From contig CALUUD010000002.1 of NCBI GenBank assembly GCA_944323885.1, positions 471,308 to 535,307 of the forward strand: DNA of 64,000 nt, in the 5' to 3' direction. Position numbers and translations under genes: made by a program. Below the pieces are notes generated by a model. It saw only the letters and a list, made by a program, of their open reading frames with translations. It did no database searches and was not told where the DNA came from. Positions 22,724-32,036 of this stretch are shown one piece after another. Source of the stretch: an uncultured Helicobacteraceae bacterium. GTDB lineage: Bacteria > Campylobacterota > Campylobacteria > Campylobacterales > Helicobacteraceae. Position 1 is the stretch's first letter, and every line of letters starts with the position of its first letter.

Positions 22724-23830
22724 TTAGCCAACATTTTTATATTTATAATATGCAGCACAAGCACCTTCAGAGCTTACCATACAACTTCCAAGAGGATTTG
22801 CAGGATTGCATACCTTGCCAAATACTTTACAATCTACAGGTTTTGATACACCCTTTAAAATCTCACCACATATACAAGCTTTATTATCTGCAATAGGTGA
22901 TTTTGATAATATATCACTAAATATAATTTCTGCATCAAATTGTGCATACTCATCTCTTAATTTTAATGCAGAATCTTTTATATCACCAAGACCGCGCCAT
23001 TGAAAATGCTCTCTTGTAGTAAAATATGTATTTACTAATTCTTGAGCTTTTATATTTCCTTCCATACTTACTACCCTGCTATACTCCACTTCTAACTCTG
23101 CTTTGTTATTATTAATTTGTTTAATAATTCTTAGTATAGAATCCATAATATCAAGTGGTTCAAATCCACCAACAACAATTGGTATATTATATTTTAAAAG
23201 TGGTTTATATGTTTTTGCTCCTGTTATTACACTAACATGAGATGGAGCTATTAATGCATTAATTTTGCAATCCCTAGAATCTAGAATCACTTCTAATGGT
23301 GGTGGGACTAATACATGATTTATATGAAAAAATAAATTATTAATATTTTGTTCAATGACTCTTTTTAATAATGCAGCAGTCATAGGTGTAGTCGTTTCAA
23401 AACCTATTGCAAAAAATACAATTTTTTTATTTTTATTTTCTTGTGCAATTTTTAAAGCTTCTATAGGCGAATAAATAAACCTTACATCACAACCTTTGCT
23501 TCTTGCTTGCTGCAAACTGCCTTTGCTTCCTGGTATTTTTATCATATCACCAAGTGTTAATAATATCACATCATCTTGCATTGCAATTTCATATGCATTA
23601 TCTATTCTATTCTTTGGCATAATACACACAGGGCATCCTGGCCCATGAATAAAATTTATGTAACCATCCAATAATGTATTTAGTCCATATTTCATAATAC
23701 TATGAGTATGGCCACCACATACTTCCATAATATTTAATATTTTTGATAACTGCTTTGCTTCATGTTTTATATTTTTTAGAATTCCTAGAATCTTGTCTCT
23801 ATCCCTAAAAGAATCAATAAGTAATTCCAT
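22724..23830 (-). CDS. hypD: [NiFe]-hydrogenase maturation protein HypD
   Basis: Iron-sulfur protein that with HypC assembles the Fe(CN)2CO group of [NiFe] hydrogenase. The conserved motifs are EVCGGHTHSIMKYG (C38), GPGCPVCI (C66, C69), FFAIGFETTTPMTA, and the C-terminal cysteine-rich region (CICGEIL...CNP...C). The 368-residue length is normal. No other hyp or hydrogenase gene is in the window. The presence of this gene implies that the organism makes a [NiFe] hydrogenase. Confidence 0.96.
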   Translation of the reverse strand: MELLIDSFRDRDKILGILKNIKHEAKQLSKILNIMEVCGGHTHSIMKYGLNTLLDGYINFIHGPGCPVCIMPKNRIDNAYEIAMQDDVILLTLGDMIKIPGSKGSLQQARSKGCDVRFIYSPIEALKIAQENKNKKIVFFAIGFETTTPMTAALLKRVIEQNINNLFFHINHVLVPPPLEVILDSRDCKINALIAPSHVSVITGAKTYKPLLKYNIPIVVGGFEPLDIMDSILRIIKQINNNKAELEVEYSRVVSMEGNIKAQELVNTYFTTREHFQWRGLGDIKDSALKLRDEYAQFDAEIIFSDILSKSPIADNKACICGEILKGVSKPVDCKVFGKVCNPANPLGSCMVSSEGACAAYYKYKNVG

Positions 23831-23914
23831 TGTAATCCCTTAAAAATATTTAGATATTCACATTAATATAATATACAAAAAACCAACAAATCTTTTATAA
23901 TAAAAACACAAAAA

Positions 23915-25597
23915 TTATGATAATTTTGCCTCATCTTCTAATATATTTACAATTTCATATAATTTAAACTCCATCTCCATTACAAATTCTTTATACTGTT
24001 TAAAGTATTTTAATATTTCTATACATTTTCTACACTTTTCTATATCCATAGAATAGAATGAATTCAATAATTCATAATAATAAACTTCACCATCATTTTC
24101 TATATCTTTACTTTCTTCAAGAGAATCTACAAACTTAAACTCTTTTTTTAATTTAAAATATATTGCATAATCTTTATACCTTATTGCTTTAATTGCCTCA
24201 TCAACCTTATATGGATTTGATAAAACCTCTTGAATAATACGAATCTTTGATGATATCTTTTTATATTGCATCAGTATTGCATCTGCATCAGATTTTTTAC
24301 CTTTCTTTGTTAATTCTTTAGCAATAATTAATACTTTTCTAAATCTATTCTCAAAATCAATATAGCTTTTTAATTCACGCAATATTGGATTTTTTTCTGC
24401 TTTTGGTATCGCTCTAACTGCCAAATTATTACTCATTAGCTCTTCAAATTCAGTAATAGCATTAATATTAGAAGTAAGATTTAATATATCTTTATTTTTA
24501 CTTGGTATTTGAGAATACTTATTTAATACTTCCATTGCCAATTGATATTTATTACCGCATGCAAGTGCTCTTGCTTCCAATAAATCAGCTTGAAATTTAG
24601 CCTCCAACCTTAAATAAAAATCTTCATATTTTAGAAATTGATTATCTTCAATAAATTTATATGCACCAATAATATCATTATTGTTAACCAATGAAACTCC
24701 ATAATCTATAAAAGAATTAAAATCATAGGAGTAAATCATTTTATCTTGAGTAGATAAAATGATAAAATTATCTTCTATCGCAAATGATTTATATCGTTTA
24801 TTTGGCATAAAACTATCTAAAACTCTTTCTCCATTTAAAAAATCGACTATACCAATCACACCATTTGAATTTAAATAAAATATATATGAGTTTTTGTAAT
24901 AACAAATATCAATAATCCTAGCAGATGTGGCTTGAAATTTATTTAAAACAAGTTTTGTGTCTGTATCAATAATATATATATATCCAGACATATCACCAAG
25001 TGCTAAAAACTTACAATGATCAAAAAATACTGCACTTCTTATTGTTGCACTTACATCGCAATTAATTATAAAACTCTTATCTTTAAATTTATCAAAGAAT
25101 AATATACTTCTATCATAACCTATAGATACAACAAAACGCTTATTAGAACTCTCCTTTGCAAATAAAATGGAATCTTTGTGTTTATTTGGCATATCAATTA
25201 ATTTCCCACTATAAACATCCCATCTACTTAATACACCATTTTTGCCACCAATTAAAATAGTATCACCTTTTTGGCTAATTGAAATGCTTTCAATTTTTGA
25301 ATCTTGAATTTTAAAAGAATTTATAACTTTTGCTCTTTGCGCATCTACAACAATAGCATTTGTTTGTTCTATATTTACATATGCAAATATAGGCAACATC
25401 TTACATATTGATATTTTATATATATTAAAAGAATCTTTTACAATATTTATTGCTATTTTTTTAGAACTATTATTATCAAGTGTATCGCTAATCCAAAATA
25501 CTTCTTCTTTAAAATCAAATGCAAATATAGAGTTATTATAGAAATTTAATATATCCGCATTAAGTTCATTTTTTATACTAAAAATTGCACTAATCAT
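23915..25597 (-). CDS. WD40-type beta-propeller protein with helical C-terminal domain, function unknown
   Basis: A 560-residue protein with no signal peptide or clear membrane helix. Residues 1 to about 285 are beta-rich repeats of WD40 type (ISISQKGDTILIGGKNGVLSRWDVYSGKLI; FFDHCKFLALGDMSGYIYIIDTD). The rest is helical and charged, with TPR- or HEAT-like periodicity (about 290-560). It starts three bases after the end of the FapA-like gene, so the two are one unit. I do not recognise a named family; a scaffold role is inference. Confidence 0.7.
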   Translation of the reverse strand: MISAIFSIKNELNADILNFYNNSIFAFDFKEEVFWISDTLDNNSSKKIAINIVKDSFNIYKISICKMLPIFAYVNIEQTNAIVVDAQRAKVINSFKIQDSKIESISISQKGDTILIGGKNGVLSRWDVYSGKLIDMPNKHKDSILFAKESSNKRFVVSIGYDRSILFFDKFKDKSFIINCDVSATIRSAVFFDHCKFLALGDMSGYIYIIDTDTKLVLNKFQATSARIIDICYYKNSYIFYLNSNGVIGIVDFLNGERVLDSFMPNKRYKSFAIEDNFIILSTQDKMIYSYDFNSFIDYGVSLVNNNDIIGAYKFIEDNQFLKYEDFYLRLEAKFQADLLEARALACGNKYQLAMEVLNKYSQIPSKNKDILNLTSNINAITEFEELMSNNLAVRAIPKAEKNPILRELKSYIDFENRFRKVLIIAKELTKKGKKSDADAILMQYKKISSKIRIIQEVLSNPYKVDEAIKAIRYKDYAIYFKLKKEFKFVDSLEESKDIENDGEVYYYELLNSFYSMDIEKCRKCIEILKYFKQYKEFVMEMEFKLYEIVNILEDEAKLS

Positions 25598-25600
25598 TAT

Positions 25601-27421
25601 CTATTCTTTATAACAAAGGATTTTTATAGAATCATCATCACCTTTTGAAAGCATTACTTTTTTTATCATATTATTATCATTTGCATTTATATGGATTCTA
25701 TTTTCTATACCATATATATTAATATATCTTACATAAAAATCAATATTACATTTATTGATAAATATAATATTAATATCAAACATTTTATTTAATTTATCTC
25801 TTATTGTTTGTGTTATTTTACCTATATTGTCATCTAATCCATTTATTAAATTATTATATTTTGATAAAACTTTGATACTAGATTCAAATTTTAGATAATG
25901 ATTATATAATATATTTTTATCCCAGTCATATAAATTATTATCAATATTATTTGTATTTTTATTTTTTAACTCATCATATAATAACTCATTTTTTATTTTT
26001 TCATCATTTAATTTATTTTTATCATTCAAAAAAATATTTTTTAATTTATTTAAGTTTAAAATCTGTGCATTTAAAGCATCTAACTCAGCTTTTTCTTCAC
26101 CATAAAGACAAGGATATAATGTAAATTCATTATTCTTCCCAGTGATACTACCAATTAGAAGAGATTCTTGAACATAAATACTATTATTTGATTTTATCTG
26201 TGATATTTTTCCACGAGAACAATACACCTTTGAGCCATTTAAAAAATTTATAAGCAAATCATCACTTTTTATTATTCCATTTTCACAATATCTAATTTGT
26301 GCAGACCTAGATTCTAGATTTCCCTTCAAATACAAAATTGACGATTTTATTGATTTTATATTGCTCTTCATATGAACTTGTCCATTTATAAACAAATCCT
26401 TAGCAATAATATTTGAAGCACCTACATTGCCAGTAATATTTAGGTTATCAACTTCCAATGTTAATCCAGATACTATAACATCCTTTGTTAAATTATCATT
26501 TTTTACAATCAATGTATCAATATCTTGCTCTTTTATATTTTGAATGTTCTTTTGATTAATATTATCAAGCATTACTGTATCAGAAATAAGCATTGTATTT
26601 CTAACAATTGACACATATCCACCCTTATTTGCTGTATATATTATTTTATTATCAACTTCACTTACATCTATACCACCACCTGCAAAAATACCAATTGGAT
26701 ACGCTTTACCAATTCCATATATATTTCCATAAATATTGCGCCAAGGTAGCTTATATGCTGGTTTTGTATAATCAAGCAATACCTCACCATTCTCAACCCT
26801 AAAAAAACCACCATTTTGAAGCTGACTATCATGAGATAAGATAGATTTTTTTCCACTTTTTGATAATATCAATTTTACAGCTATACTATTTATTTGCGGC
26901 TCTTTCAATGATGATATATCGATAACATAATATTCAGGATGGTTATCATTTTCCCTTAATTTCAATGCTATATCAATAATACTTTGCCTAATATTATTCC
27001 AACCAAGACCAATAATAATACCCCTATAAGCACAAATATTTAATATAGTATTTTGTATTAAATTTTCTAAATTAGACTTATCCTGCGGTATTCTTTGTGT
27101 ATATACATAAGCTTGGAGTGTCGTTTCATTCTCATTTGTATGAAGTTGTATTATGATTGGATAGAATGAACTCTGGCGTTTAAAAATAGATATAGAATAT
27201 TCTTGTTTTATACTATAAGTAGTATCAACATATGAATTTATTTTTGTATTATCAATAACGCTTCTTTTAGAAGTATTATCATCTATATAATATGTACTAT
27301 AAGAAACCAATGAATAATCAAGCAATAACTCACTAATTTTATAATCTAATGCAAATTTTCTCAATATATCTTTTATATTGCTTCCTTGCCTTAAATAGCC
27401 ATTTTTCATAGTGTTACTCAA
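25601..27421 (-). CDS. FapA/DUF342-family protein
   Basis: A 606-residue protein of the FapA (DUF342) family. The N-terminal part carries an alpha/beta domain, the centre is a right-handed beta-helix (PIGIFAGGGIDVSEVDNKIIYTANKGGYVS; then VIVSGLTLEVDNLNITGNVGASNIIAKDLFINGQVHMKS), and the C-terminal part is a coiled coil (about 440-540). FapA-type proteins have been linked to flagellar assembly or cell-surface functions in other bacteria. The TTG at 27419-27421 follows an AGGCGG; an ATG four codons later is an alternative. It shares a transcript with the WD40 gene. Confidence 0.78.
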   Translation of the reverse strand: MSNTMKNGYLRQGSNIKDILRKFALDYKISELLLDYSLVSYSTYYIDDNTSKRSVIDNTKINSYVDTTYSIKQEYSISIFKRQSSFYPIIIQLHTNENETTLQAYVYTQRIPQDKSNLENLIQNTILNICAYRGIIIGLGWNNIRQSIIDIALKLRENDNHPEYYVIDISSLKEPQINSIAVKLILSKSGKKSILSHDSQLQNGGFFRVENGEVLLDYTKPAYKLPWRNIYGNIYGIGKAYPIGIFAGGGIDVSEVDNKIIYTANKGGYVSIVRNTMLISDTVMLDNINQKNIQNIKEQDIDTLIVKNDNLTKDVIVSGLTLEVDNLNITGNVGASNIIAKDLFINGQVHMKSNIKSIKSSILYLKGNLESRSAQIRYCENGIIKSDDLLINFLNGSKVYCSRGKISQIKSNNSIYVQESLLIGSITGKNNEFTLYPCLYGEEKAELDALNAQILNLNKLKNIFLNDKNKLNDEKIKNELLYDELKNKNTNNIDNNLYDWDKNILYNHYLKFESSIKVLSKYNNLINGLDDNIGKITQTIRDKLNKMFDINIIFINKCNIDFYVRYINIYGIENRIHINANDNNMIKKVMLSKGDDDSIKILCYKE

Positions 27422-27530
27422 AAATACCGCCTACATTTAGATAAAAATAATTTAATAAAATAATAATCAATCTTAATATTAATAAATATAAAATATTAAG
27501 AAAATATAAAGTCTTTATTAAATAAAATCA

Positions 27531-27550
27531 ATTATCATTATTGTAATAAT
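27531..27550 (+). promoter_or_regulatory. Possible Fur box upstream of the TonB receptor
   Basis: ATTAT, 10 bases, ATAAT inverted repeat (ATTATCATTATTGTAATAAT) resembling Helicobacter Fur sites (TAATAATNATTATTA), about 50 bases before the receptor start. In a region this AT-rich, chance matches are common. Confidence 0.35.
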
Positions 27551-27598
27551 GGTTTTATTTAAATACTAAAAATGTTATTTATTATAAAAGGATATTAT

Positions 27599-29725
27599 AT
27601 GAAAAATAAGATGCATTTAAGTTTAAGTCTAGCTACTATTTTAATACCTTTTTCATTATTAAATGCAGAAGAAATAAAAGATATTGATTTAGGAGAAAGT
27701 ATTGTTTCTGCATCTGGATTTAAACAAGCAATACAAGAAGCACCTGCTACTATTTCTGTAATAACAAATAAAGACTTATCAAGCAAAGCATATAAAGATA
27801 TAGCAGAAGCCATATCTGATATACCAGGAGTAGATTTAAATGCATCAAGAGGTAATACTGGTGCATATAGAATTACAATGAGAGGAATTACTGGATATAC
27901 ACTTATTTTAGTTGATGGTAGAAGGCAAACAGTTGGTGGTAATATTGGGCCAAATGGTTTTGATGATGCTCAAATAACATTTTTACCTCCTCTTGCTTCT
28001 ATTGAAAGAATAGAAGTGATAAAAGGGCCAATGTCTACTTTGTATGGTTCAGATGCTCTTGGCGGTGTTATAAATATAATAACCAAAAAAGTTACCAATG
28101 AATGGCATTCAAATATTCAACTTGAGAGTATTCTAAACGAAAACACACAATGGGGAAACTATTATGGTGGAACATTTTATACAAGTGGTCCTATTATCAA
28201 AGATAAACTAGGAATTACTTTGAGATTAAGAGAATATTTTAGAGATGCTTCAAATGTAGTATTTAGACAAAGCAATGGAAGTATAGTAGCTCCAACTAGA
28301 GGAAGAGCACAAAGTCCAACAAAAGCCAACTTGCATAATATAGGAGCAAAGCTAACATATTTACCAGATGAATTAAATACATTAACTCTAGATTTTGATT
28401 ATGGATTAAATAGATATGATAATAAAAAAGGTCAATTAGGCACCATTACTCGTCCAAGTAGTAATGGAGGTCTAGATGGTGGATACACAGATAGTATGGA
28501 CATACAAAGAATTATTACATATATAACACACCAAGGTCATTATGATTATTTTAGTATAGATTCTGGGATTCAATACAATGCAATATCAAATGATGGTAGG
28601 GAGGTAGTAGGACAATCTGGGATACCACATTTAGGTCAAAATAGGGATATACTAGCAGAAACATACATAGGAAATACTAAAGCAGTAATCCCAATTGGTA
28701 ATTCAAACATACTTAGTGTTGGTGGGGAATATAAGCTAGAGAAAATGCAAGATAAAATTGCAAATCCAACTAATTTTAGTCAATACTTATTAGCAATATT
28801 TGCAGAAAATGAATACTCAATATTGGATAACCTTAGACTTACTACTGGAGTTAGATATAATTATCATCAAAATTTTAAAAGCAATATATCTCCTAGAATC
28901 TACCTAGTATATAATGTATTAGATAATTTAACCATAAAAGGTGGTGTTGCTACTGGATTTAAAGCTCCAGAAGCAAATCAGCTTATACCTGGTGAATTTA
29001 ATTACATGGGGCAAGGTACATTACCTGTATTTGGAAATCCAAATTTAAAAGAAGAGACATCTATAAATTATGAAGCATCTATTGCTTATGATAATGGATC
29101 TTTTTATGTGGGATTAACGGGGTATTTAACTGATTTTAAAGATAAATTATCAACAACAGATATAGCAAATGGTCAACCAGTGCCAGGTACAGGAAGAATA
29201 TGCAACTCTATGTCAAATGGTGTGGGCACTAATATTTGTCGTCAGCAAATAAATCATGGAGAAGTTCAATATAGAGGATTAGAGTTTAGTATTGGTGGAA
29301 TACCAATTGATGATTTAAAACTTGATTTTTGGTATACATATGGTAGTAGTGAAGTAAAAAAATCATTTGATTTATTGGCTATTGGCAAACCAGAGACAGA
29401 CACATTAAGTCATAATATAAATGCTAAAATTAGTTATACAATATACTCTATTACATCATATCTTAAAGGTGAATATCAAATAGGAAGATATAGAAGCCCT
29501 AGCGAGTATAACATAGCATCAAAATTTTATAAAGATGTATTTTTATTATCACTTGGATTAAGCTATGATATTAATAAATATTGGTCTATAAATGGTGGAA
29601 TTTACAATCTATTGGATATGGATTTTACAAAAGATTTTATTCAAAATGGGAATACATATTTAAATGCATTCAACAGGATCCAGGAAGGAAGAAGATACTG
29701 GATATCTACTAGTATAAGTTTTTAA
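27599..29725 (+). CDS. TonB-dependent outer-membrane receptor, CirA/CfrA-like
   Basis: Iron-siderophore-type receptor of 708 residues. I start at the ATG at 27599 because AAAGGA lies just upstream; an ATG nine codons earlier has no such site and would lengthen the signal peptide. Signal peptide to about residue 23 (LLNAEE), TonB box near DLGESIVSASG, plug domain with PATISVITNKDL, ITMRGITGYTLILVDGRR and IERIEVIKGPMSTLYGSDALGG, then a barrel ending YWISTSISF with terminal Phe. The plug resembles Campylobacter CfrA and E. coli CirA, so a catecholate iron ligand is possible. It ends at the bidirectional terminator. Confidence 0.9.
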   Translation: MKNKMHLSLSLATILIPFSLLNAEEIKDIDLGESIVSASGFKQAIQEAPATISVITNKDLSSKAYKDIAEAISDIPGVDLNASRGNTGAYRITMRGITGYTLILVDGRRQTVGGNIGPNGFDDAQITFLPPLASIERIEVIKGPMSTLYGSDALGGVINIITKKVTNEWHSNIQLESILNENTQWGNYYGGTFYTSGPIIKDKLGITLRLREYFRDASNVVFRQSNGSIVAPTRGRAQSPTKANLHNIGAKLTYLPDELNTLTLDFDYGLNRYDNKKGQLGTITRPSSNGGLDGGYTDSMDIQRIITYITHQGHYDYFSIDSGIQYNAISNDGREVVGQSGIPHLGQNRDILAETYIGNTKAVIPIGNSNILSVGGEYKLEKMQDKIANPTNFSQYLLAIFAENEYSILDNLRLTTGVRYNYHQNFKSNISPRIYLVYNVLDNLTIKGGVATGFKAPEANQLIPGEFNYMGQGTLPVFGNPNLKEETSINYEASIAYDNGSFYVGLTGYLTDFKDKLSTTDIANGQPVPGTGRICNSMSNGVGTNICRQQINHGEVQYRGLEFSIGGIPIDDLKLDFWYTYGSSEVKKSFDLLAIGKPETDTLSHNINAKISYTIYSITSYLKGEYQIGRYRSPSEYNIASKFYKDVFLLSLGLSYDINKYWSINGGIYNLLDMDFTKDFIQNGNTYLNAFNRIQEGRRYWISTSISF

Positions 29726-29759
29726 TATTATAGTGTGCAAATTTCTACACACTATAATA
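29726..29759. terminator. Bidirectional terminator between the TonB receptor and metQ
   Basis: A perfect 12-bp inverted repeat, TATTATAGTGTG at 29726-29737 and CACACTATAATA at 29748-29759, fills nearly all of the 36-base gap between two convergent genes. Confidence 0.8.
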
Positions 29760-29761
29760 AG

Positions 29762-30592
29762 TTAAAATACACTAATTATCTCCCCTTTATATTGCTCATC
29801 TATAAAATTCTTTGTTTTAGGGCTTAGCAACTTTTCTTTTAATTTTAATAAATTTGGGTTATCTATATCACTACTTCTAACAACTAATATATTTGCATAT
29901 GGTGATCTAGAATCTTCTAAAAATACTGCATCTTTTGAACTAAGTCCAGCTTGAAGAGCATAATTTCCATTGATTACAGCACCATCCAAATCGCTAAATA
30001 TTTTTGGTAGCATTGCTGCTTCTAGCTGTTTTATCTTTATATTTTTTGGATTTTCTACTATATCTAATTCTGTTGAATATAAATTATTTGGATCTTTTAA
30101 TTTTATAATTCCATTGTTATGCAATAATATTAATGCTCTTCCACTATTGCTTGGATCATTTGGTATTGCAATCTGTGCCTTATCTTTTATATCATCTATA
30201 TTTTTAATGACCCTAGAGTAAAAACCTAATGGTTCGATGTGAACCTTTGCAATGGAATCCAATTTAAGATTTTTATCCTCTTTCATTTTATCTAAATATG
30301 GTTGATGTTGATAAAAATTAGCATCAATTGAGCCATCATCAAGAGATAAATTTGGTAAAACATAATCACTAAATTCTATAATTTCTAATTCTATACCATC
30401 ACTTGCTAGATCATCTTTAATATTTTCTAAGATCCTTGCATGAGGATTTGGGGTAGCACCAACCTTTAACACCACTTTTGAAGCAGTATCTATAGAATCT
30501 GTCCTACTAGTGTCATTAATTGAAGCATCATTACCACACGCAATAAATAAAAACATAAAAACTATTAATAAAAATTTGAAATATTTTTCCAT
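29762..30592 (-). CDS. metQ: Methionine ABC transporter binding lipoprotein MetQ (copy 1)
   Basis: Substrate-binding protein of the MetNIQ importer, NlpA/MetQ family. The 276 residues start with a lipoprotein signal, FLFIACGND, with Cys19 as the lipid site. Family blocks VGATPNPHARILE, DANFYQHQPYLD, AIPNDPSNSGRALILL and VINGNYALQAG are present. AAAGGAG is placed well before the ATG. It is the last gene of metN-metI-metQ-metQ and about 60 percent alike by eye to the gene before it, so a tandem duplication is likely. Confidence 0.92.
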   Translation of the reverse strand: MEKYFKFLLIVFMFLFIACGNDASINDTSRTDSIDTASKVVLKVGATPNPHARILENIKDDLASDGIELEIIEFSDYVLPNLSLDDGSIDANFYQHQPYLDKMKEDKNLKLDSIAKVHIEPLGFYSRVIKNIDDIKDKAQIAIPNDPSNSGRALILLHNNGIIKLKDPNNLYSTELDIVENPKNIKIKQLEAAMLPKIFSDLDGAVINGNYALQAGLSSKDAVFLEDSRSPYANILVVRSSDIDNPNLLKLKEKLLSPKTKNFIDEQYKGEIISVF

Positions 30593-30606
30593 TTTTTCTC
30601 CTTTTT

Positions 30607-31392
30607 TTATTTTAATGAAATAGGAATTATTTCACCATTATATTTTTTTACAATAAATTCTCTAACCTTATCACCTAATAATACCTCTTGCAATTTTAAA
30701 ATGCTAGAATTGTTTTCATTTCCTTTTTTTGTAGCAAGGACATTCACATAAGCACTTTTATCACTTTCATAAAAAAATGCTTCTTTTAAACTCATGCCTG
30801 CTTGAAGTGCATAATTTGCATTTATAATAGCTCCATCAACACCATCAAGAATCTTTGGAAGCATTGCTGCCTCTACTTGCTTAAATCGTATATTCTTTTT
30901 ATTTTCAACTATATCAAACTCAGTAGAATCTAAATTATTAGAATCATTTAACTTAATTATGCCATTATCATGAAGTAATATTAATGCTCTTGAATAATTT
31001 GTAGGATCATTTGGTAAAGCAATAGTAGCTCCATTAGGGATAATATCTAAACTTCTATATTTTTTTGAATAAAATCCTAGTGGAACAATATAAATTGGTT
31101 TCATTGCAACTAATTGAAATCCTCTATCTTTGTTTATCTTATCTAAAAATGGCTTGTGTTGATACAAGTTAGCATCACTTGAACCATCATTTAATGCAAC
31201 ATCTGGTGTAATGTAATCAGTAAAACTTTGGACAATTAAGTTGATACCATATTCCTTTAATATTGGTTTTGCAAATTCCAAAATTTCAGCTGCAGGTACA
31301 GGAGTAGCACCAACTTTTAATATTATTTCCTTTGCAAAAAGATTAAAAAAAGAAATAAAACAAAAAAATAACCCAAACAAAACTTTAATCAT
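30607..31392 (-). CDS. metQ: Methionine ABC transporter binding protein MetQ (copy 2, no lipobox)
   Basis: Second NlpA/MetQ-family binding protein, 261 residues. It has a Sec signal (about 1-20, FFNLFAKE) but no lipobox Cys, so it is probably free in the periplasm. VGATPVPAAEIL, DANLYQHKPFLD, ALPNDPTNYSRALILL and IINANYALQAG show the family. It overlaps the metI end by four bases. The two copies could differ in anchoring or ligand (for example D- or L-methionine, or methionine peptides); that is inference. Confidence 0.9.
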   Translation of the reverse strand: MIKVLFGLFFCFISFFNLFAKEIILKVGATPVPAAEILEFAKPILKEYGINLIVQSFTDYITPDVALNDGSSDANLYQHKPFLDKINKDRGFQLVAMKPIYIVPLGFYSKKYRSLDIIPNGATIALPNDPTNYSRALILLHDNGIIKLNDSNNLDSTEFDIVENKKNIRFKQVEAAMLPKILDGVDGAIINANYALQAGMSLKEAFFYESDKSAYVNVLATKKGNENNSSILKLQEVLLGDKVREFIVKKYNGEIIPISLK

Positions 31393-32036
31393 CTATGCCT
31401 CCTTAATATTTTTACAATCAAATCTCCCCCACTTTGTATAATCTGAACTAATATAATTATTGTGATTACAGAATACATTAATATATCTGGACGATATGTT
31501 TGATAACCTATTCTAATAGCTAAATCTCCTATCCCACCAGCACCTACTGCACCAGCCATAGCAGAATATCCAATAAGACTTATAGTTGTTATAATGATTG
31601 CATTTACAAGTGATGGCATAGATTCACAAATCATCATTTTTACTATTGTCATTCTATTTCCTCCCATACTCTTTGTAGCTTCAATCAAACCCTTATCAAC
31701 TTCATCAAATGAACCTTCAAATAATCTTGCTATAAAAGGAATAGCTGATATAGTTAGTGGAATAATAGCTGTAGTACTACCTACACTAGTACCAGTAATA
31801 TATCTAGATAAAGGAAGTAGTAAAATAATTAATATTATAAATGGGAATGATCTAACGATATTGACAATACCACCTAAAATCTTATTTGTAATAGGCATAG
31901 GCATAATGGAATCTTTCTTGGTAATACATAAAAATACACCAAGTGGTAATCCAAAAATTACAGCAAGAATACAAGAAACACCAACCATATATAAAGTCTC
32001 AAATAAATGATTTAAAATAGTATTAAATATTATCAT
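31389..32036 (-). CDS. metI: Methionine ABC transporter permease MetI
   Basis: Inner-membrane permease with about five helices, 215 residues from the ATG at 32034-32036. That ATG overlaps the metN stop as ATGA and gives the usual MetI N-terminus (FNTILNHLFETLYMVG); a longer reading frame to 32087 lies inside metN and is rejected. The EAA loop is seen as GLIEATKSMGGNRMTIVKMMI. It couples MetN ATP hydrolysis to methionine transport. Confidence 0.93.
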   Translation of the reverse strand: MIIFNTILNHLFETLYMVGVSCILAVIFGLPLGVFLCITKKDSIMPMPITNKILGGIVNIVRSFPFIILIILLLPLSRYITGTSVGSTTAIIPLTISAIPFIARLFEGSFDEVDKGLIEATKSMGGNRMTIVKMMICESMPSLVNAIIITTISLIGYSAMAGAVGAGGIGDLAIRIGYQTYRPDILMYSVITIIILVQIIQSGGDLIVKILRRHR

